Source: Myoxocephalus aenaeus
Lineage: Eukaryota; Chordata; Actinopteri; Perciformes; Cottidae
Length of the DNA: 64,000 nucleotides
Direction: 5' to 3'
NCBI GenBank assembly: GCA_038501785.1
Contig: JBAMJR010000009.1
Span: 6,825,001-6,889,000 of the forward strand
In this document: piece after piece, positions 59,489 through 64,000 of the stretch
How positions within the stretch are numbered: the stretch's first letter is position 1
How the letters are laid out: each line of letters opens with the position of its first letter
Notes under the pieces: model-generated
Databases searched by the model: none
What the model was told of the DNA's origin: nothing
What the model saw: only the letters and a program-made list of their open reading frames with translations
Program-made: the position numbers and the translations under genes

Positions 59489-60499
59489 ACTAACATAATC
59501 AAAGTCTCTGCTAGCTGTGTTGCTTGCGTAGCTACGTGGGAGCTATATGGGGTGTGAGGGAATGATAAAGGTCTCTGATTGGACGAATAGTCCAACCACG
59601 TTGCAATAAGAAACGATGTCATTGGCTAGGGCGCAGATTCGTGCGCCCGAAGATTCACGTTTCATCCGCCAATGAGAAGCTGTCCTTGCCGTCACGAGGG
59701 TGAAATGTTTGTTAGCTTTCCATAGACACACATTTGGCCGGCGCCCCGAGAGGGGAGGGGCTTTTCTCAGTAATGATGAATGGCGATATATTATATTTAA
59801 CTTAAGTGGTTGTTGACAGGGGCTTACGGTCTCCCACACACATTTAGCGCGTCAACACGGTATATTTCTTATTTAAATTATTTGATATATAATGTTTTTT
59901 GACAGTATATATTAATATTTTTTTCTTCTTCTTTTTTTTTTTTCATCGCAAAACTTTAGGAGGGGCGGCGCCCTAGCGCCCTCTATTGACGCACCGCCAC
60001 TGTCCAGTCTGGTTCACTGTTCCCTGATTATGAAAGAGTCCACATACAACTCACCATTACGCTGAATTAGTGGAGCCCTGAGCTTGTTTCTCGCCGGTCC
60101 CATTTTGGGGTGATGGGAGAAAAAGGCCGACCACCGACGTGTGTTCACGTCCAGTCTACTGACTCTACTCCGTAACTTAAACCTTTATGTGCACTCTGTA
60201 ACTTAATCAAAACCCGCTGCATAAAGACAGGATGTTGAAATGGAGGCAGGGTTTCAGAGATTTTTTGGCGATCTCAGTATACTCTGCCTTGATTTTAATC
60301 CAGAACACCGAGTTGAAACGGACTTTTAAGTTTCATTTTTGAGGTAACGTATCGGAACCTCTTGACATGTGTCAAGAGGTTACGTTTGAGGCTACGCACA
60401 GACGGATCTATACGTTCATTTTTCAAAATAAATTTTGACCGCTGCCATAGACGGATTATTAGATATCTGACCCACCCAAACCCTCCCTCATGAGAAAGA

Positions 60500-60790
60500 C
60501 TCCCAGCCTCTTTGTAGTAGTTTTGCTCCTCTGTGGTCATTTTGTGTCTCCTTGTAGTTGTTTCTTTGGGATTGCTGTGTCTCGTCATACTAGTTTTAAG
60601 TCTCTCCTTACCATCATTTTAAGTCTCTTTGTGGTTGATTCTCGTTACCATCGTTTTGAGTGTCTTTGTGGTTGTTTCTAGTTACCATTGTTTTGAGTCT
60701 CTTTGTGGTTGTTTCTCGTTACCATCGTTTTGAGTCTCTTTGTGGTTGTTTCTCGTTATAGTCATTTTAATTTCTTTGCTTTGTCTTTTT
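60500..60790. repeat. Tandem repeat, 37-bp unit, degenerate
   Basis: GTTTTGAGT starts units at 60653, 60690 and 60727 (period 37), each with CTTTGTGGTTGTTTCT and GTTACCAT. More diverged units extend left to about 60500 ('cctctttgtagtagttttg'). Similar words occur at 25905-25960. Confidence 0.8.
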
Positions 60791-60799
60791 TTGTGTGTC

Positions 60800-61970
60800 T
60801 TTGTTTTTGTTTGCCTTTTAACTGAGCCCTTTGACTTTTTAACATTAAATATTAAGTCCTTTCAAACAGAGCTTATGGGCCAGGAGCCTCCTGACTATTG
60901 TGGTTCCTGGGACAGTGCCCAATAGGCCCGCTTAGTAATCCATCAAAGATTAATCCCTTCTGCCAGCTCCATTCAGTCTGAATGTCCTGATTAGCTAAAT
61001 GTCAGGGAAGGAGAAGCATACGGCTAGAAGTGTCACTGTACTTACTCTAAACAGCCACCTATTAGCCACCCTGCTCATATAAGAAAGTCATTGAGCCCAC
61101 CATGCAAAAAGGACACTCGAGCCATTCCAGACATATGAACTCTGGCAGAGGAGATGGAGGACAGTGTTTGACCTTGACAGTGCTCTGCCTCCTCCCTCCT
61201 TTTACGAGAGTTTATGCAGGGAGGGGGGGTCACTTGTCCGTGCATCTTTGAAATGACACATAAGTCAGATCGAAAAAGAAATAAATTCAGCTCATTTATA
61301 CAGAAAGGCAGAGATGGGTTCCACCCTCAATCATAGGAGCTGGCAGGACCATGCATCTCCGCGACATTTCACAAAACTGCGGAAGAAAAAAAAACTTCCG
61401 GAGCAGCGGGGTCATGTCTGGCAGCTCCATCTTCTCATGTCCAACCTTGGGGTAGGCCTCGACCTGCTGTCCCAGAGGGCAGACCCAGACTGACAAGCTG
61501 AGAGGAGACAGACAGAGAGGCAGACCCGGAGAGGAACCTGTCGCTATGCTAATGCAGCAGCGGATATCAGGCGCCACGGTGACACCAGCCCTCCCCGTCC
61601 GGCTCGGCGCACTCAGGGGAAAAGCCAGCGGATTTCTCTCACTTCCAGGGGCAGCCTTCATTTTCCACACTGCTGGAAACTGGACACTGTCATCTGTTAT
61701 TGAGTTTTTGGGAAATTCAATGCGGGGCTTTCTGCTGTGAGCACAGTGGTCTGTGATGGGCCATTGAGTCTCACCTGAAGATTGGCTGTTAGTCGATGAG
61801 AGCACTCATTCATCCATTTAATTCAATGTGTTGTTTTAATGGAAAGATGCTTATAACGGGTCTACAGTCGGTATGAAGACTAATGTTATTATACTTTATA
61901 CCACTCTAAAGAAAAATACCTTTTAACGTCAAATTGATTTATATTAATTACAAATATGAAAACACTTGTT
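60800..61970. other. Gene-free stretch
   Basis: No exon is supported. The long minus-strand open frame at 61296-61805 has no family features, is repeatedly low-complexity (SPLSLSVW) and is treated as chance. Confidence 0.4.
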
Positions 61971-61974
61971 TGTG

Positions 61975-62825
61975 AACTCAGTATTTAGTATATTGTCCTT
62001 TGGCAGTAGTTACAACCTTGAGCCAATGTGTACTGGTCTCTGCTTTGCTGCAGTTATACTTCATTCTTCTTTGCAGCTCTGTCAAGTTGCATGGGGATTG
62101 TGAATGAACGGCCCCTTTCAGGCCTCGCTACAAAGTCTCTGCTGGATTGAGATCTTGACTCAGCCACTTACAGTACAGTATATCACCGTATTTTCAGCTT
62201 TAAGTCGGAGCTCATTGTCTCACTGGAAAAACATGCTGCAGCAACCACGTTTCACATCGGGGATGGTATGTTTACGATGACGCCCCGCTTTGTCGGATGG
62301 ACAAAAACCTCAATTATGGTCTCGTCAGACGATAGAAACTTCTTCCAGCTGATATCAGAGTCTTCCACATGCCTGGAGCTCAGAGGTCATGTACGTTTTG
62401 TTTTTACGAGGGAGTTCTCTTTCATGTCTCCCATTAAGCTGAGATTGGTAAAGCACCTGGCCAACTGTTGCTGTCTACAGTCTCTCCGATCTCACCCTCT
62501 TGAAGCTTCGAAGAGTTTTTCGCAGGTCTTTTGGTCGACAGCTTACCTTTTGATGACGACCCGTATTATTTTTTACACTGAAATTATGTGGCTTCTAAAA
62601 AGCATTCAGCTGCACCAGTGATGGTTTATGTGGGTTCCTTTTTCAGTACTCGCAAGCATCTATTTTGTAATACATTTAGATGGCTTTGTAGAGATCTGCT
62701 ACTACTTTGACAATCAACAATATTTCTCTGTTGATCAGTGTGGAAGAACGCCACATAAAAGTCTACTTTGATTCAACGTCGTAAAACAAATAAAATGTTT
62801 GAAGTTCCAAGAGTGTTGATCACAT
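61975..62825 (-). pseudogene. Tc1/mariner transposase fossil
   Basis: On the minus strand, 62347-62317 reads WKKFLSSDET, matching the block around the first catalytic Asp of Tc1 transposases (W..vLWSDE). Next, in a shifted frame, comes HTIPDVKRGCCSM, matching the IPTVKHGGGS block. Then 62163-62130 reads WLSQDLNPAETL, matching the SPDLNPIENLW block with the catalytic Glu, followed by a NLTELQRRMKYNC helix. The middle with the second Asp (DNDPKH-type motif) is missing, and stops and shifts occur. Flanking words ('gattcaacgtcgtaaaacaa') resemble a Tc1-like element 3' end; terminal repeats are eroded. Confidence 0.75.
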
Positions 62826-62829
62826 TTCC

Positions 62830-63460
62830 TCGGCACCCTTCAGTCGGCAATGTCACTTGGCACGCTGAAAAACAATACAACTTCACCAACTCATTTCCCC
62901 CAGGCATCGATTAAAGCCACTACAAAAGATCATTAGGACTCAAAGTGCCAATGATGAAGCATTACAAAGAGAAACCTTGACAGACAGTTTGAGGCCCAGT
63001 GGATGAATCAACATAATAAAAGAGCAGGACATCCATCATCCACCTAATTACCTTTCAGGCCATATTAGACGGTGTCAACAGAAAGGTCAAGGTTGCATTG
63101 TCGCCGGTGCTTATCCTCACTAAAATGCAGCAGGACGGTCATCTATTTTTGATGCTTTGTTATCTTGTGCTTTTCCTTTAGTGGTGGGGAATTTTCATAC
63201 ATTCGTTGCTGTGGCCATTGTCAGCCGGGGCTCTGATACCTGTCGCCCTTTTAAAATATGATGTTACGATGGGGTCTAATTGCCGAAGATGATTCACATT
63301 TCTGATTCTGTTCACTGTCCTCCCTAATTGAACAGCAGTGTGATGTCTTTCTTTGTCACTGTCTCTGTGTCCCTCTGCTTAGAGAATCCTTTCTATTGGG
63401 GTTTCTTCAAAAGAACACATCTCTTGGGTCAACGAACTCAACCGAATCACTCATTGGACT
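62830..63460. other. Gene-free stretch, possible conserved noncoding element
   Basis: The block 62880-63135 is balanced in composition, repeat-free and rich in motifs such as ATCGATTAAAG and CACCTAATTACC. No coding signal is seen. Confidence 0.35.
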
Positions 63461-63464
63461 AAGC

Positions 63465-63985
63465 TCATAGGACTTGACTTGGTTTCAATCCCTGTTGGTA
63501 CTCATGATATTGACAGTGGGACTGGAGTGGCGAAAGGGAGGGAAGGTAGGTCATTGGTAAGCCCACCACTTCCCCAACGACGATATCTAGCGTCCCAGGT
63601 ACCATCAGATTCATACCTTCTAATCTTTGTTGTGCAGCCCAGTTTTTCCTTTTAATCCAAAACCAATTGCTGCTCTTTTTCAGCTGAATTTGACAAGGAC
63701 TTGAATGCTTCTCCTCTCCCGCCATTGTATTCAACAGACTGGCCATACATTTAGCAACAAACCCCCTGCATCCCACTTTTACAGGGGGAATCTTGTTCAG
63801 TGGCAGTTTTTTTCTTTTCTTCTAATGAGATTCTTTAACACTGTCTTCCCATAGTACTTTCAATCCCACATTATATGCCAGTTTGGCTGTTGTGGACCAC
63901 AGGACCATGTTTGCTGTAGTCACAATATCTGGGGGGAAACAAACTTGTGCATTTTCTAATCCAGAGCCGCCGGAATAATCGCATC
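63465..63985 (-). pseudogene. LINE reverse-transcriptase polyprotein C-terminus (endonuclease-like domain), partial
   Basis: On the minus strand the frame reads DIVTTANMVLWSTTAKLAYN, then VGLKVLWEDSVKE, an in-frame stop, KIPPVKVGCRGFVAKCM and SSNWFWIKRKNW. The pattern PDIV ... ELTVPWED ... K ... VEVGCRGFV ... W.W.RRK is one I associate with the C-terminal part of a common class of teleost non-LTR retroelement proteins, where a restriction-like endonuclease follows the reverse transcriptase. The upstream part would lie beyond the right edge. At least one stop shows it is dead. Confidence 0.5.
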
Positions 63986-64000
63986 CTATGATGATATCTG

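Larger units (their letters stand above)
58495..60002 (-). mobile_element. hAT element copy 2, 1508 bp, inverted relative to copy 1, with 8-bp TSD
   Basis: The ends are CAGTGGCGG and CCGCCACTG. The duplication TCCAGTCT is exact at 58487-58494 and 60003-60010. It is the reverse-orientation counterpart of 35619-37160, with the same end sequences, the same two coding remnants and an internal (CA)n. It differs by a deletion of about 30-40 bases in the first coding segment (near 59350) and many point changes. Confidence 0.95.

Noticed and set aside
61296..61805. 169-residue minus-strand open frame
   Set aside because: No family motif, low-complexity Ser/Leu/Pro stretches and no splice or poly(A) context; most likely chance.
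1..64000. CRISPR array, operon or viral gene cluster
   Set aside because: All tandem repeats here are contiguous or microsatellites without regular unique spacers, and the genes are spliced eukaryotic genes.

Overview
The window is animal nuclear DNA, almost certainly from a ray-finned (teleost) fish. The genes are split by GT-AG introns. Microsatellites are frequent, and repeat families typical of teleost genomes are dense: hAT and Harbinger-like MITEs, Tc1/mariner remnants, tRNA-derived SINEs and LINE tails. No bacterial, organellar or viral gene cluster was seen.

The left half (about 1-30 kb) is gene-bearing. It holds, in order: decayed transposon sequence with a BED-type zinc-finger remnant (1-1.03 kb); the last four exons of ufl1, the UFM1 E3 ligase (+, 1191-3134; the gene starts outside the window); lyrm2, a mitochondrial LYR-motif protein, complete in three exons on the minus strand (7386 down to 5854); a transposon-rich gap (7.4-12.1 kb); a PIM-like serine/threonine kinase with a long basic N-terminal extension (+, 12195-15255, first exon uncertain); and frk, a Src-related tyrosine kinase with SH3, SH2 and kinase domains, complete in eight coding exons (+, 17551-28022).

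The right half (about 30-64 kb) has no convincing host coding exon. It holds dated insertions with target-site duplications: a Harbinger-like element at 31.4 kb, two inverted copies of one hAT family at 35.6 and 58.5 kb, and two more short elements at 57.4 and 57.9 kb. It also holds SINEs, a Tc1 transposase fossil at 62 kb and a LINE endonuclease-domain fossil running off the right edge. Between these lie long single-copy-looking stretches with homeodomain-type and CTCF-type motifs. These could be regulatory DNA of frk or of a gene beyond the window, but that is inference.

The four host genes are unrelated in function (UFMylation, mitochondrial assembly factor, and two kinases). They appear as ordinary neighbours, not as one system. 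I found no convincing new molecular system. The most unusual items are a 36-bp perfect hairpin at 10.73 kb, a tRNA-like module inside a hAT MITE, the pair of inverted hAT copies, a nested insertion in a frk intron, and the PIM-like kinase's unusual N-terminus and altered helix-F region.
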